Part shown: one piece after another, positions 44,122 through 51,884 of the stretch
Layout: every line of letters begins with the position of its first letter
Position numbering within the stretch: the stretch's first letter is position 1
Source: Sphingopyxis sp. HIX
Lineage (GTDB): Bacteria; Pseudomonadota; Alphaproteobacteria; Sphingomonadales; Sphingomonadaceae
DNA length: 64,000 bases
Assembly (NCBI RefSeq): GCF_001468285.1
Contig: NZ_LNSB01000003.1
Location: forward strand, 1 to 64,000
Reading direction: 5' to 3'
Translations under genes and position numbers: made by a program
Notes under the pieces: model-generated
What the model was told of the DNA's origin: nothing
Database searches by the model: none
The model's input: only the letters and a program-made list of their open reading frames with translations

Positions 44122-44229
44122 ATTCACTAATCCTGCCCCTACCCCGGCCACTCTATAATTAACCGTTACTCAAGCCGCGTCTGTAGGGCTTTTGTCGGGG
44201 GGCCGCAATGTCGCAGCCATTTCCTCGCG

Positions 44230-45090
44230 TTAAGCCCCAAAAGACAATCCTTCGTTGAGCGTCCATTTGCCGTTCCGCCCGCGGACCCAGCCCGAGGAGC
44301 CCCAGGTACCGCCGTCGACAGGCAGCAGCACGCCGGTGATATAGCTCGCCATCGCGCTCGACAGGAACACCGCGGCGTCGCCGCACTCCATGTCGACGCC
44401 TTCGCGGCCGAGCGGGATCAAGCGGTTCATCGCATCGACGGCTTCGGCGCTATGCCGTTTCCATGTCGCGGGATCGACCGGACCGGCGCGGTTGCCCTGG
44501 TTGCCGGGGGTGACGGTGTGGTCGGGGGCGATGCAGTTGACGCGAATGCCGTGTTCCGACAGCTCGACCGCCATCGACTTGGTGAAGCTCAGCATTCCCG
44601 CCTTGCACGCGGCGTAGACCGCGAAATTGGGCGCGGCGCGGCTCGCCTCGATGCTCGCGACATTGACGATCGAGCCGCCGCGGCCGGCGGCGACCATATG
44701 TTTTGCGGCGGCCTGCGTCGCGACCAGCATCGACATCAGGTTGATGTCGATATGCTTGCGCATGCTGCGCTCGCTCTGGTCGAGAAAGGGGCGCGCCGAG
44801 ACGCCGCCGGCGTTGTTGGCGAGGATGTCGAGACGGCCGAATTCGGCCGCGGTTTGATCGACGGCGGTGCGGAGGGCGTCGCCGTCCATCACGTCGCCGG
44901 CGATCGCGAGCGCGCGGGCTCCTGCTTCGCGGACACGCGCTGCGGCTTCCTCGGCGCGTTCGGGGAAGATGTCGTAGATCGCGACGTCGGCGCCCGCCTC
45001 GGCCAGACGGATCGCGATGGCGCGGCCGATGCCGCCCCCACCGCCGGTGACGAAGGCTGCCTGTCCGTCGAGGCGGATGCGGTCAGTCAT
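44230..45090 (-). CDS. SDR-family oxidoreductase
   Basis: 286 residues from ATG 45090. Classical: TGGGGGIGRAIAIRL (14-28), NNAGGVSAR, serine in NVASIEASR, YAACK. It has an insert after the catalytic region (TPGNQGNRAGPVDPATWKRH) and a longer C-terminal tail (GGTWGSSGWVRGRNGKWTL), both seen in some glucose/steroid-type SDRs. It is the last of three genes from 46461, and its start overlaps the preceding gene by 8 bases. Confidence 0.85.
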   Translation of the reverse strand: MTDRIRLDGQAAFVTGGGGGIGRAIAIRLAEAGADVAIYDIFPERAEEAAARVREAGARALAIAGDVMDGDALRTAVDQTAAEFGRLDILANNAGGVSARPFLDQSERSMRKHIDINLMSMLVATQAAAKHMVAAGRGGSIVNVASIEASRAAPNFAVYAACKAGMLSFTKSMAVELSEHGIRVNCIAPDHTVTPGNQGNRAGPVDPATWKRHSAEAVDAMNRLIPLGREGVDMECGDAAVFLSSAMASYITGVLLPVDGGTWGSSGWVRGRNGKWTLNEGLSFGA

Positions 45091-45583
45091 CGAGGGCGAT
45101 GCCCATGACCGCGCCGGTGATGTAAGCGGCATAGTCGCTGGCGAGATAGGCGGCGAGATGGCCGAGCGTGTCGCCGGTTTCTTTCGTGAGGATGCTGTTC
45201 ACGCGAACGCCGTCGCGCGCCCATTCGACGCCGAGCGTCTTGGTGAGGTTGCCGAGCGCACCCGCCGCCGCCGCCTGATCGGCACCGAGCGCCTGTTCGG
45301 GGGCGCCGACGAAGAGCACCACCCCACCCTGCCCGCGCGCGCGGCACGTGGTGGCGAAATCCCTGGCGCCGAGGAAGCGGCGGTCGAGACCCGCGTCGAG
45401 GCTGGCGCGCCATTCGGCGTGGGCGAGTTCGTGCGCGGGCTTGGTCGCGGGGGGTGGGGCGACATGGACCCAGATGTCGGCTTCGCCTTCGACGAGCATG
45501 GCGCCCGCGGCCTCGAAGGCTTTGGCGATCGCCGGGCTGTCGCCCTCGATGCTCGCGCGTTTGCCCGCCAGCCAGCCGCTCAT
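45083..45583 (-). CDS. Truncated, degenerate SDR-like protein
   Basis: 166 residues from the ATG overlapping the upstream stop (ATGA). The C-terminal half is recognisably SDR (TKTLGVEWARDGVRVNSI, then ASDYAAYITGAVMGIAL), but the N-terminal Gly-rich cofactor loop is missing and the catalytic region reads GADQAAAAGAL, with neither Tyr nor Lys. It keeps an intact frame and tight overlaps on both sides, so it is probably still translated. It may be a non-catalytic partner of the neighbouring SDRs or a decaying copy. Confidence 0.75.
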   Translation of the reverse strand: MSGWLAGKRASIEGDSPAIAKAFEAAGAMLVEGEADIWVHVAPPPATKPAHELAHAEWRASLDAGLDRRFLGARDFATTCRARGQGGVVLFVGAPEQALGADQAAAAGALGNLTKTLGVEWARDGVRVNSILTKETGDTLGHLAAYLASDYAAYITGAVMGIALDD

Positions 45584-46461
45584 TTCCATCCCCAAGGGCC
45601 GTCGGCACGTTCGCGCGGCGGAACATAGTCGGGCATGATCAGCGAGCGGCGCAGGCTCTCGCCGCCGTCCTGCACGATCACTTGCCCCGTCATCGCGCCG
45701 AACAAGGGGGTGCAGGTCATCGCCGAGAGCCAGCCGAATTCCCAGATGCTGCCGGTGCGGCCCGCGGGGATCATCGCCTGCAAAGGCTCGACGCCCTCCT
45801 CGCGGCGGCCCGAGACCGAACCCTCGTGCGGGAAGAAGCCCGCGGCGACGGCATTGACGCGGATGCCGTGCGGAGCCCAGTCGGCGGCCATCTTCTTCGT
45901 CATCGTCGCCTGCGCGGTCTTGGCGGCGGCGCTGTGCGCGTCGCCGGGAAAGCCGGTCCAGATATATTGCGCGCTGTTGTTGACGATCGCCCCGCCCTTG
46001 CCGGCCTTGATGCGACGGCGGGCATATTCGGTCGAGCAGAGGAAGGTGCCGTCGATGGCGATCCGCGTGACGGCGTTCCAGGCGTTGGGCGAGATGTCTT
46101 CGGCGAGCACGGGGAAATTGGCACCGGCGTTGTTGGCGAGCAGGGCAATCGGACCGAGCGCTTCCTCGGCTTCGTCGAACGCCGCGGCGACGGCCTCGGG
46201 CAGGCGCACGTCGCAGCTCATCGCGTGGGTGCGCACGCCGAGCGCCGCGATCTGCGCTGCGCCTTCCTGCGCGCGTTCGAGACTGCGCCCCATCACCGCG
46301 ACGTCGGCGCCGCCCTGCGCGAAGGCCTTGGCCATGGCGAGCCCCATGCCCGAGCCGCCGCCGGTGACGAGCACGACCTGCCCCGCGAAGATGTCCGCCG
46401 GATAGGGCGGCGCGTCGAACGGCGGCGGCGTCGCCACGATATGATGGGCTGGTACTGGCAT
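45580..46461 (-). CDS. SDR with 2,4-dienoyl-CoA reductase active site (copy 2)
   Basis: 293 residues and a paralogue of the gene at 33902. Cofactor loop TGGGSGMGLAMAKAF (33-47), NNAGANFPVLAED, then Tyr166 (SAQYIWTG), Ser177 and Lys181 (AHSAAAKTAQ); the Tyr-Lys spacing of 15 is that of 2,4-dienoyl-CoA reductases. It is the first gene of a three-gene SDR operon. Palindrome site E lies in the region shared with the divergent lactonase-like gene. Reduction of a dienoyl- or enoyl-CoA is inferred. Confidence 0.83.
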   Translation of the reverse strand: MPVPAHHIVATPPPFDAPPYPADIFAGQVVLVTGGGSGMGLAMAKAFAQGGADVAVMGRSLERAQEGAAQIAALGVRTHAMSCDVRLPEAVAAAFDEAEEALGPIALLANNAGANFPVLAEDISPNAWNAVTRIAIDGTFLCSTEYARRRIKAGKGGAIVNNSAQYIWTGFPGDAHSAAAKTAQATMTKKMAADWAPHGIRVNAVAAGFFPHEGSVSGRREEGVEPLQAMIPAGRTGSIWEFGWLSAMTCTPLFGAMTGQVIVQDGGESLRRSLIMPDYVPPRERADGPWGWK

Positions 46462-46514
46462 CGTCTCTCCCTGTGGACAGGGTTGCGCCCGGACCCGGCG
46501 CGTGTCAAGACATG

Positions 46515-46530
46515 ACTAACTAGGTTATAT
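46515..46530. promoter_or_regulatory. Shared palindrome family, weaker site E
   Basis: ACTAACTAGGTTATAT shares CTAACTAGGTT with site A but has lost most of the left half-site; the palindrome here is centred on TAAC-TAG-GTTA. It lies between the divergent SDR operon and the SMP-30-like gene. It is the poorest match of the seven. Confidence 0.45.
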
Positions 46531-46542
46531 AGGAGAGGCGCT

Positions 46543-47403
46543 ATGGAGATCGTCGCGGAGGGGCTCGCCTTTCCCGAAGGGCCGGTGGTGATGGCCGACG
46601 GGTCGGTGATCGTCGTCGAGCTCGCCGGCGGGCGTATCACGCGCTGCTGGAACGGGCGCAAGGAGACGGTCTGCGACATCGGCGGCGGGCCGAACGGCGC
46701 GGCGATCGGCCACGACGGCGCGCTTTATGTATGCAATAACGGCGGGCTCGACCTCGCCAAGTTCCAGAACGCCCGCGGGCCGGGGCATGAGGGGCGGATC
46801 GAGCGCGTCGACCTGACGACGGGCAAACATGAGCGGCTCTACGACGCGTGCGACGGCATCGCGCTCGAAGCGCCGAACGACATCGTCTTCGACGCCGACG
46901 GCCGGATGTGGTTCACCGACCTGGGCAAATCGCACGACGGCATCCGCACCGCGAGCGGGTTGTTCGCGGCCTCGCCCGACGGATCGGCGATCGCCGCGAT
47001 CAATCGCCACGCGATCTCGTACAACGGCGTCGGCCTGTCGCCCGATGGCCAACACGTCTATGTCGCGGACACGCATCAGGCGCGGCTGTGGCGTTACGAC
47101 CGGCGCGTCGAGGAGCAGAAGCCGGTGTGGGTTGCGACGGCGCCGGGGGCGGTGGGTTTCGACAGCCTGGCGGTGACCGCAGCGGGCAACATCTGCGTCG
47201 CGACGCTCTATGAGGGCGGCATCTCGACGATCACGCCCGCGGGCGCGGTGACCAAGCTCGACATTCCGGGCGAGCGCTATGTCACCAATATCGCCTTTGG
47301 CGGCGTCGACATGCGCGATGCGTGGATTACCCTGTCGACGACGGGCCGGCTGGTGAAGACGCGCTGGGACGAGCCCGGACTGGAGCTTCATTATAATGGC
47401 TGA
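46543..47403 (+). CDS. SMP-30/gluconolactonase-family lactonase
   Basis: 286 residues. This six-bladed propeller family uses one divalent metal; candidate ligands are Glu12 (FPEGP), Asn112 (APNDIVF), Asn161 (SYNGVGLSPDG) and Asp176 (VYVADT). It would hydrolyse a lactone to a hydroxy acid. It overlaps the following NTF2-like gene by 8 bases and diverges from an SDR operon. A lactonase fits the hydroxyacyl-CoA kinase/dehydrogenase operon 1.5 kb downstream, although that operon has a different operator. Confidence 0.88.
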   Translation: MEIVAEGLAFPEGPVVMADGSVIVVELAGGRITRCWNGRKETVCDIGGGPNGAAIGHDGALYVCNNGGLDLAKFQNARGPGHEGRIERVDLTTGKHERLYDACDGIALEAPNDIVFDADGRMWFTDLGKSHDGIRTASGLFAASPDGSAIAAINRHAISYNGVGLSPDGQHVYVADTHQARLWRYDRRVEEQKPVWVATAPGAVGFDSLAVTAAGNICVATLYEGGISTITPAGAVTKLDIPGERYVTNIAFGGVDMRDAWITLSTTGRLVKTRWDEPGLELHYNG

Positions 47404-47818
47404 TTTGGCACAGGACCGCGACGCGATCCGCGACCTGCTCGCGCGCTATACCTATCATGGCGACCGCGGGCGGCTCGGCGAGATGACCGCCTGTTTCGCC
47501 GACCACGGTATACTCGAATATCTGGGCAAGGCGCCGCGGGGGCCGGCCGCGATCGCGGCGGCGCTGGCGTCGGGCACGCGCGACGCGCGGCTGACCTTCA
47601 TCCGCCACCATATCACCAACCCGCTGATCGCGGTCGAGGGCGATAGTGCGACGGCGCGGAGCTATTTCACCGTGCACAGCAATTTCGGGCCCGACCATAG
47701 CGGCACCTATGACGACCGGCTGGTGCGCACCCCCGATGGCTGGCGTTTCGCGCACCGGCGGGTGCGGATCGATTGGCAGGCCGACGGGTCGCTGTTCGAG
47801 CGGATGACGTCGCGCTGA
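47396..47818 (+). CDS. SnoaL/NTF2-like fold protein
   Basis: 140 residues with the NTF2-like cone pattern: an N-terminal helix (DRDAIRDLLARYTYHGDRG, residues 8-26), then strands ending FTVHSNFGPDHSGTYDDRL and GWRFAHRRVRIDW. The Tyr/His/Asp-rich first helix recalls dehydratases and ring isomerases such as steroid delta-isomerase and scytalone dehydratase, but this family is too broad to name a reaction. It is translationally coupled to the lactonase gene. Confidence 0.8.
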   Translation: MADLAQDRDAIRDLLARYTYHGDRGRLGEMTACFADHGILEYLGKAPRGPAAIAAALASGTRDARLTFIRHHITNPLIAVEGDSATARSYFTVHSNFGPDHSGTYDDRLVRTPDGWRFAHRRVRIDWQADGSLFERMTSR

Positions 47819-47847
47819 TCCTTCTTTCAAACGCTGCGCTCTGAAAA

Positions 47848-48007
47848 TTTCGCGCAAAGACGCAAAGACGCAAAGACGCGAAGAGGCCGGGCACGCCCTG
47901 CAAATGCCCTGTATGCGCAAAGCGCCCCCCAAAAAATAGGCCTGCGGCAGGCGAGTGGCGCGGCCGCCATACACAACCTCTTTGCGTCTTTGCGTCTTTG
48001 CGCGAAA
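47848..48007. repeat. Inverted repeat with tandem GCAAAGAC units
   Basis: The left arm (47848-47886) is TTTCGCGCAAAGACGCAAAG followed by further AGACGCAAAG units; the right arm (47977-48007) is its near-perfect reverse complement. About 90 bases lie between. It occupies most of the 266-base gap between the NTF2-like and marR genes and has no coding potential of its own. A large stem-loop in RNA, or a relic of a small non-autonomous element, are both possible. Confidence 0.75.
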
Positions 48008-48049
48008 CAAATCGAAACCGACAGGAGCGCATGTCGATCCGTGGCAGTA

Positions 48050-48067
48050 TTGACACTTAAGTGTCAA
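48050..48067. promoter_or_regulatory. Predicted MarR operator
   Basis: TTGACACTTAAGTGTCAA is an 18-base perfect palindrome 17 bases before the marR start. Its left end also reads as a -35 hexamer (TTGACA). Length and symmetry are typical of MarR sites, so autorepression and control of the downstream operon are likely. Confidence 0.75.
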
Positions 48068-48084
48068 TTTGACATCGAAGTGCC

Positions 48085-48543
48085 ATGTCGCAACGCTATA
48101 CCGATTTCGAACGATTCGCCGACGAGGTCGCGCGGCTGCGCGGGCGGATGCGCGCGCTGTTCGCCGAGACGCGCGCCGAGAGCGGGCTGCCCGAAATGGA
48201 ACTGATGGTGCTCACCGCGGTGGTCAACGCCGCGGCGTCGCCGACGGTCGCGCAGATCGGGCGCAGCCTGGGACATCCGCGGCAGGTGGTGCAGCGCGCC
48301 GCGAACCGGCTCGCCGAGCTGGGGCTGATCGCCTTTGCCGACAATCCCGAGCACAAGCGCGCGTCGCTGATCGTCGCGACCGAGGCGGGGCGCAGCTTGA
48401 AGGCGGCGGACCATGAGCGCGCGCAGGCGGTGACGCGCGCGGTGATGGCGCGGATCGACGCCGCGACCTTCGCCGATGCCGCCACACGGATGCATGCGAT
48501 CCGCACCGAGATCGAAGCCTATCTGCGGGAGCGCGAGGCATGA
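48085..48543 (+). CDS. MarR-family transcriptional regulator (module 5)
   Basis: 152 residues, winged-helix: ELMVLTAVVNAAASPTVAQI, GRSLGHPRQVVQRAANRLAE (about 59-78), wing NPEHKRASLIVATEAG. It leads the operon marR / APH kinase / acyl-CoA dehydrogenase / alpha-beta hydrolase / SDR, and the next gene overlaps it by ATGA. Together with the perfect palindrome upstream this suggests substrate-released repression of a self-contained pathway. Confidence 0.88.
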   Translation: MSQRYTDFERFADEVARLRGRMRALFAETRAESGLPEMELMVLTAVVNAAASPTVAQIGRSLGHPRQVVQRAANRLAELGLIAFADNPEHKRASLIVATEAGRSLKAADHERAQAVTRAVMARIDAATFADAATRMHAIRTEIEAYLREREA

Positions 48544-49607
48544 GCGACGAACTGGCAGCGCTGGCCGATGTCGGACGGCTGACCGCATGGCTCGACGCGC
48601 ATATTCCAGCGCTCGGCGACGGGCCGCTCGAAGTCGCGAAAATCCATGGCGGCACCTCGAACGTCATCCTGTCGCTGCGCCGCGGCGGCGCGACGCTGAT
48701 CCTGCGCCGTCCGCCCGCAGTGCCGCCGCCGGGGAGCGAGAAGAGCGTGCTGCGCGAGGCACGGGTGCTCACGGCACTGAACGGCACCGATGTGCCCCAC
48801 CCCGTCTGCCACGGCAGCTGCGCCGATCCGGAGGTGATCGGCGCGCCCTTCTATGTCATGGAGCTGGTCGAGGGCTGGCCCGCCGACCTGACCGACGGCA
48901 AGATCCACGACCGCCCGCCCTTCGACAAACCGCCGCACGCGTGCGAAGTGCCTTTCGCGATGGTCGACGGGCTGATCGCGCTCGCCAATGTCGATTACAA
49001 GGCTGTCGGGCTCGAGGATTTCGGGCGCCCCGACAATTTCCTCGAGCGGCAGGTCGATCGCTGGGAAGGCCAGATCAAAAGCTACAAGCGCCTCTATGAC
49101 TTCGAGTGGCGCGAGCTGCCCGGCTATGCGCTCGCGCGCGACTGGCTGCGCGCGAACCGGCCCAGTGATTTCCGCCCCGGCATCATCCATGGCGACGTCG
49201 GCACGCCCAACGCGCTCTTCGCCTTCGACCCGCCGTGCCGGCTGACCGCGCTGATCGACTGGGAGCTGTCGACGATCGCCGACCCGCTGCTCGACCTCGC
49301 CTGGTTCTGCAACGGCATCCGCGACGAGCGTTTCCCGGGCCATATCCCCGAAAAGTCGCTCTACAACGTCATGGACTGGCCGACGCGGCAGGAGCTGATG
49401 GTCCATTATGCCGCGGGCACCGGCCGCGACATGGCGAGCTTCGACTATTACCTGATCCTCGCGATGTTCAAGGGCGGCTGCATCCTCGAATATAAGGTCG
49501 CGCAGGCCGCCAAGGGCATCCTCAGCGCCGAGACCGGGCGCTTCTTCGACCGGCTGGTGCGCGGCAATTTCGCCGAGGCCGAAAAACTCATCCGCCTGAT
49601 CGGCTGA
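48540..49607 (+). CDS. APH-type kinase, ACAD10/11- or LvaA-like 4-hydroxyacyl-CoA kinase candidate
   Basis: 355 residues. It has nucleotide-loop GGTSN (37-41), LRRPPAVPPPGSEKSVLREA (the lysine and glutamate region), catalytic HGDVGTPN (His217, Asp219, Asn224) and Mg loop LIDWELSTIADP (Asp240). This layout matches the kinase half of eukaryotic ACAD10/ACAD11 and bacterial LvaA, which phosphorylate the 4-hydroxyl of 4-hydroxyacyl-CoA. The very next gene is an ACAD11-like dehydrogenase, the partner that removes the phosphate. Function is inferred from that pairing; the residues themselves are seen. Confidence 0.84.
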   Translation: MSDELAALADVGRLTAWLDAHIPALGDGPLEVAKIHGGTSNVILSLRRGGATLILRRPPAVPPPGSEKSVLREARVLTALNGTDVPHPVCHGSCADPEVIGAPFYVMELVEGWPADLTDGKIHDRPPFDKPPHACEVPFAMVDGLIALANVDYKAVGLEDFGRPDNFLERQVDRWEGQIKSYKRLYDFEWRELPGYALARDWLRANRPSDFRPGIIHGDVGTPNALFAFDPPCRLTALIDWELSTIADPLLDLAWFCNGIRDERFPGHIPEKSLYNVMDWPTRQELMVHYAAGTGRDMASFDYYLILAMFKGGCILEYKVAQAAKGILSAETGRFFDRLVRGNFAEAEKLIRLIG

Positions 49608-49635
49608 TCCCCATCCTCCGGACAAGGACGACGAC

Positions 49636-50910
49636 ATGATCGATTTCCGCATCGAACCCGAATTGCAGGCGAAGCTCGACTGGATGGCGGCGTTCGTCCG
49701 CGAACAATGCGAGCCGATGGACCTGCTCTTCCCCGGCCATGGCGCGCCCTACGACGTCGCAAACAAGGAATCGCGGGCCTATATGAAGCCGCTGCAGGAC
49801 CAGGTGAAGGCGCAGGGTCTGTGGGGCTGCCACCTCGACAAGGAGCTTGGCGGGCCGGGTTATGGGCAGCTGACCCTCGCGCTGATGAACGAGATTCTGG
49901 GGCGCAGTTACTGGGCGCCGACGGTGTTCGGCACCGCCGCGCCCGACACCGGCAACAGCGAGATCCTCGCGATGTTCGGGACCGACGAGCAGAAGGCGAC
50001 CTATCTCCAGCCGCTGATGGACGGCACGATCGTCTCCTGCTTCTCGATGACCGAGCCGCAGGCGGGCGCCGACCCCAAGGAATTCACCTGCCGCGCGTGG
50101 CGCGAGGGCGACGAGTGGGTGATCGAGGGCGAAAAATGGTTCTCGTCGAACGCGCGCTTTGCCGCTTTCCTGATCGTGATGGTGGTGACCAATCCCGAGA
50201 ACCCGCCGCACGGGCGCATGTCGATGCTGATCGTACCGACCCACACGCCGGGGGTCGAGTTCGTCCGCCATTCGCAGACGATGGGCGACAGCAAGGGCGA
50301 AGACGACGGCACGCACGCCTATATCCGCTACAACAAGGTTCGCGTGCCCTTGGACGCGATGCTCGGCGGGCCCGGCGAGGGGTTCAAGGTCGCGCAGGCG
50401 CGGCTCGGCGGCGGGCGCGTGCATCATGCGATGCGCACCGTGGGCAAATGCCAGCGCGCGATCGACATGATGCTCGAACGCGCGGTGTCGCGGCGGACGC
50501 AGGGCAAACCGCTCAGTGAGCATCAGTTCGTGCAGGGCGCGATCGCCGATTCGATCATCGAGCTCGAACAGTTCCGCCTGCTGGTGCTCAAGACCGCGTG
50601 GATCATCGACAACGAGCCGCACGGCGCGGCGCGCACACATATTGCGATGTGCAAGGTGCAGATGGCGAAAGTCTATCACGACATCGTCCAGCGCGCGATC
50701 CAGCTGCACGGCAGCCTGGGCATGACGCTCGAGCTGCCGCTCGCCGACATGTGGATGGGCCTCCCCGCAATGGCACTGGCCGACGGCCCGACCGAAGTGC
50801 ACAAGGTCCAGGTCGCGAAGGCCTATCTCAAAAATGCGACGCCCGCGCCGGGGCTGTTCCCGAGCGAACATATCCCGACCCGGCTGGAGGCGATCCGGGC
50901 GCGGGGCTGA
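49636..50910 (+). CDS. Acyl-CoA dehydrogenase, ACAD11/LvaC-like
   Basis: 424 residues. It has CFSMTEPQAGADPKEF (about 136), the strand EWVIEGEKWFSSNA, the GEGFKVAQARLGGGRVHHAM loop and a C-terminus ADGPTEVHKVQVAK instead of the usual GGTxEIxRxxIAR. HKVQVAK endings and the arginine-rich GGGRVHHAMR loop are typical of the ACAD10/11-like branch. With the kinase upstream (28 bases) it would convert a phosphorylated 4-hydroxyacyl-CoA to a 2-enoyl-CoA for beta-oxidation. A plain acyl-CoA dehydrogenase role cannot be excluded. Confidence 0.86.
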   Translation: MIDFRIEPELQAKLDWMAAFVREQCEPMDLLFPGHGAPYDVANKESRAYMKPLQDQVKAQGLWGCHLDKELGGPGYGQLTLALMNEILGRSYWAPTVFGTAAPDTGNSEILAMFGTDEQKATYLQPLMDGTIVSCFSMTEPQAGADPKEFTCRAWREGDEWVIEGEKWFSSNARFAAFLIVMVVTNPENPPHGRMSMLIVPTHTPGVEFVRHSQTMGDSKGEDDGTHAYIRYNKVRVPLDAMLGGPGEGFKVAQARLGGGRVHHAMRTVGKCQRAIDMMLERAVSRRTQGKPLSEHQFVQGAIADSIIELEQFRLLVLKTAWIIDNEPHGAARTHIAMCKVQMAKVYHDIVQRAIQLHGSLGMTLELPLADMWMGLPAMALADGPTEVHKVQVAKAYLKNATPAPGLFPSEHIPTRLEAIRARG

Positions 50911-50923
50911 GAGGAGAGTTCGC

Positions 50924-51883
50924 ATGACCACCCGCCATCTCGTCGACAGGCAGATCGCGCCGTTGCTCGACATGTTCCCGCCGATCGATCTCGCATCGGC
51001 GCCGATCGCCGAACTGCGCGAGCAGGCGGGCCGGGCCTATGCGATCATGCCCCCGCCCGCGATTCTGCCCGAGGAAGTGATCATCCCCTCGGTGCACGGC
51101 GGACCCGATATCGCCGTCTATCTCTATCGCCCGGCCGAGACGAAGGCGGGCGGCGGCGCGATCCTGCATATTCATGGCGGCGGCATGGTCATGGGCTCGG
51201 CCAAGGATATCCAGACCAGCCCGGCGATGCTCGCCGTCTCGGCGGGGGTGCCGGTGGCGTCGGTCGAATATCGGCTGGCGCCCGAACATCCTTTTCCCGC
51301 GCCGCAGCAGGATTGCCATTCGGCGCTGATGTGGCTCGCTGGGCAGGCCGAGACGCTCGGTTTCGATGCGCGGCGGATCGTCGTCGCGGGCGAAAGCGCG
51401 GGCGGCGGGCTGGCGGCGGCGCTGGCGATCATGGCGCGCGATCTCGACGGGCCCGCGATCGCGGGGCAATTGCTCACCTATCCGATGCTCGACCATCGCA
51501 CGGGGAGCGACGCCTGCCCCTATGCCAATCCGAACACCGGCGAATTCATCTGGACGCGCGCGAGCAACCGCTTCGGATGGCGCGCGCTCAAGGGCGATTA
51601 TACCGCCGATGACGATCGCAAGGGCTGGTTCTCGCCCAGCCTGGCCGAAGACCTGTCGAACCTGCCCCCTGCCTATATCGCGACGGGCAGCCTCGACCTC
51701 TTCTTCGACGAGAATCTCGATTATGCGCGGCGGCTGACCGCGGCGGGCGTGCCCGTCGAAATCCACAGCTATGCCGGCGCGATCCATGCCTTCAACGCGG
51801 TGCCCGGCGCCGCGATCGCCGACCGCTGCAACGCCGGACTGATGGCCGCCGCCGCCGCGATGACCGCCCCTTCAGGAGAATGA
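50924..51883 (+). CDS. Alpha/beta hydrolase, hormone-sensitive-lipase family
   Basis: 319 residues from ATG 50924 (ribosome site GAGGAGAG). The oxyanion motif HGGGMV (84-89), nucleophile Ser158 in GESAGGG, an Asp in GSLDLFFDENL and a His in GAIHAFN complete the triad. HSL-type esterases cleave short-chain or lactone esters. Between an ACAD11-like gene and an SDR, it may open a lactone or hydrolyse an ester to release the hydroxy acid for this operon. Probably cytoplasmic; no signal peptide. Confidence 0.88.
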   Translation: MTTRHLVDRQIAPLLDMFPPIDLASAPIAELREQAGRAYAIMPPPAILPEEVIIPSVHGGPDIAVYLYRPAETKAGGGAILHIHGGGMVMGSAKDIQTSPAMLAVSAGVPVASVEYRLAPEHPFPAPQQDCHSALMWLAGQAETLGFDARRIVVAGESAGGGLAAALAIMARDLDGPAIAGQLLTYPMLDHRTGSDACPYANPNTGEFIWTRASNRFGWRALKGDYTADDDRKGWFSPSLAEDLSNLPPAYIATGSLDLFFDENLDYARRLTAAGVPVEIHSYAGAIHAFNAVPGAAIADRCNAGLMAAAAAMTAPSGE

Positions 51884-51884
51884 C

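Noticed and set aside
44122..44229. A GntR operator of the AGTTATATAACT type before the GntR gene at 43351
   Set aside because: Only an AT-rich TAATTAACCGTTA is present, with no palindrome matching the family, so I did not extend the regulon to this gene.
47848..48007. CRISPR array or small ORF cluster in the GCAAAGAC region
   Set aside because: Units are tandem without spacers and the second arm is inverted. The short frames crossing it have no ribosome site or family resemblance.
48540..49607. Aminoglycoside resistance kinase
   Set aside because: The fold is APH-like, but the gene lies in a CoA-catabolic operon beside an acyl-CoA dehydrogenase, which fits hydroxyacyl-CoA kinases far better. 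The same reasoning applies to 13865-15238.
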